A stretch of DNA of 64,000 nt from the NCBI GenBank assembly GCA_036365455.1, contig JAWQUS010000011.1:7336001-7400000 (forward strand), given 5' to 3'. Shown here in pieces: positions 63,605 through 64,000 of this stretch. The DNA is from Macrosoma leucophasiata (lineage: Eukaryota > Arthropoda > Insecta > Lepidoptera > Hedylidae). The translations under genes and the position numbers were made by a program. The notes under the pieces were generated by a model. That model saw nothing but the letters and a program-made list of their open reading frames with translations. It searched no databases and was not told the DNA's origin. How positions within the stretch are numbered: the first letter of the stretch is position 1; the number at the start of each line of letters is the position of its first letter.

Positions 63605-64000
63605 TGTTTTAAATCATATAAAAAATCAAGACATTTCTATAGAAAATAATCTGATAGCCTCATTCATAAACGTATGGTTAAGTAGCATATTCAGAGATGA
63701 GATAGAGCTGTACCACCACCAAATGTCAATAATTTAATTAATATTTTAAAAAATATGCTTACACTCACAGCCCCACATTAGGTATAAACCTGTGTCGTGG
63801 GTGCCGTTGTACACTTATAACACATACACAAACACCCAGACCCGAAACAAATATCTGTAGTCCATACAAATATTAGTCCCGGTGCGAAGATCGAATCCGC
63901 AACCCCGTGAATCAAACGGTCATCTCACAACTAACCGAGTCGTCATTACTGTCCACATGAGGTGGTAAACATTGGAGACATGACTGCTTTGCTACGGAAT
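63605..64000. repeat. Diverged repeat pair, copy 2, with SINE-C inserted
   Basis: TTTCTATAGAAAATAATCTG, GCTGTACCACCACCAAATGTCA, then SINE-C, then TGTCCACATGAGGTGGTAAACATTGG. Cut by the window end. Confidence 0.6.
63756..63945 (-). mobile_element. SINE-C, near full length
   Basis: GCTTACACTCACAGCCCCAC, GTGTCGTGGGTGCCGTTGTA, GGTGCGAAGATCGAATCCGC (B-box reversed), CATCTCACAACTAACCGAGTC. It separates the two halves of the surrounding repeat. Confidence 0.92.

Noticed and set aside
1..64000. A multi-gene biological system (biosynthetic, defence or immune cluster)
   Set aside because: No adjacent intact genes exist; the window is accounted for by transposon remains and unassigned AT-rich DNA.

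Overview
The window looks like non-coding, transposon-rich nuclear DNA of a lepidopteran insect (moth or butterfly). It is visibly AT-rich. It is packed with SINE-type retroposons and MITEs, and it carries decayed C-termini of non-LTR retrotransposons (an RTE-type element with the motif GRPPTRWTDDLVKVAG, and a Jockey/R1-type tail KAVLLGTARIVRRFL) of the kind I know from Lepidoptera. The species cannot be named from this sequence. I found no intact host gene, no rRNA, no functional tRNA and no CRISPR array. The only coding traces are transposon pseudogenes, a 37-codon THAP-like remnant at 9428-9541, a repeat with a conserved ATG, and one weak exon candidate at 52816-52926.

Family names used below are local labels. 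SINE-A is about 290 bp, starts ACTGGTGGTAGAGCTCC and ends CCATTACATAAAAA; there are about 30 copies in two subfamilies (alpha and beta). SINE-B is about 310 bp with a tRNA-like head and ends GGCGTGAAGTTACG. SINE-C is about 205 bp with a tRNA-like head and contains GTACAACGGCACCCACGAC. Retro-D is about 357 bp with an (ATT)n tail and clear target-site duplications. Rep-G is a short repeat with an (ATAC)n tail that shares its 3' end with SINE-B. Rep-H carries AGGGTTCCGTA / TACGGAACCCTAAAA ends. Rep-I is a MITE of about 370 bp. Rep-J, Rep-K, Rep-L and Rep-O are other dispersed families. For these repeats '+' means the tail lies at the right-hand end.

Layout. 0-5 kb: Rep-O and retroposon tails, a 17-bp minisatellite, a GC-rich inverted repeat and an RTE scrap. 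5-9 kb: SINE-A, SINE-B and SINE-C copies, including a 51-bp SINE-B insertion inside a SINE-A. 9-10.7 kb: THAP-like remnant in a CpG-richer stretch. 12-16 kb: a piggyBac-like MITE, SINE-A copies, a TIR element and an RTE C-terminus. 17-23 kb: a 230-bp direct duplication around a Retro-D, a Rep-J with an internal triplication, a composite repeat and a head-to-head SINE-A pair. 26.3-28.2 kb: the clearest structure in the window, a nested stack of SINE-A, hAT-like element, Rep-H, then Rep-I and Retro-D. 30.2-32.1 kb: a 165-bp tandem array split by a fold-back Rep-L. 33-51 kb: mostly SINEs, Retro-D copies with target duplications, and a pair of TA-flanked MITEs. 51-57 kb: Rep-H, a perfect 48-bp-arm palindrome, a (CCA)n-like array and a second copy of the composite repeat. 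57-64 kb: a 547-bp TIR element, SINEs, a second Rep-I and an RTE copy with its reverse-transcriptase core deleted.

No gene system operates here. The content is an archaeology of transposon activity in which the relative order of several insertions can be read directly. Identity estimates were made by eye and all family assignments need a repeat-library search.
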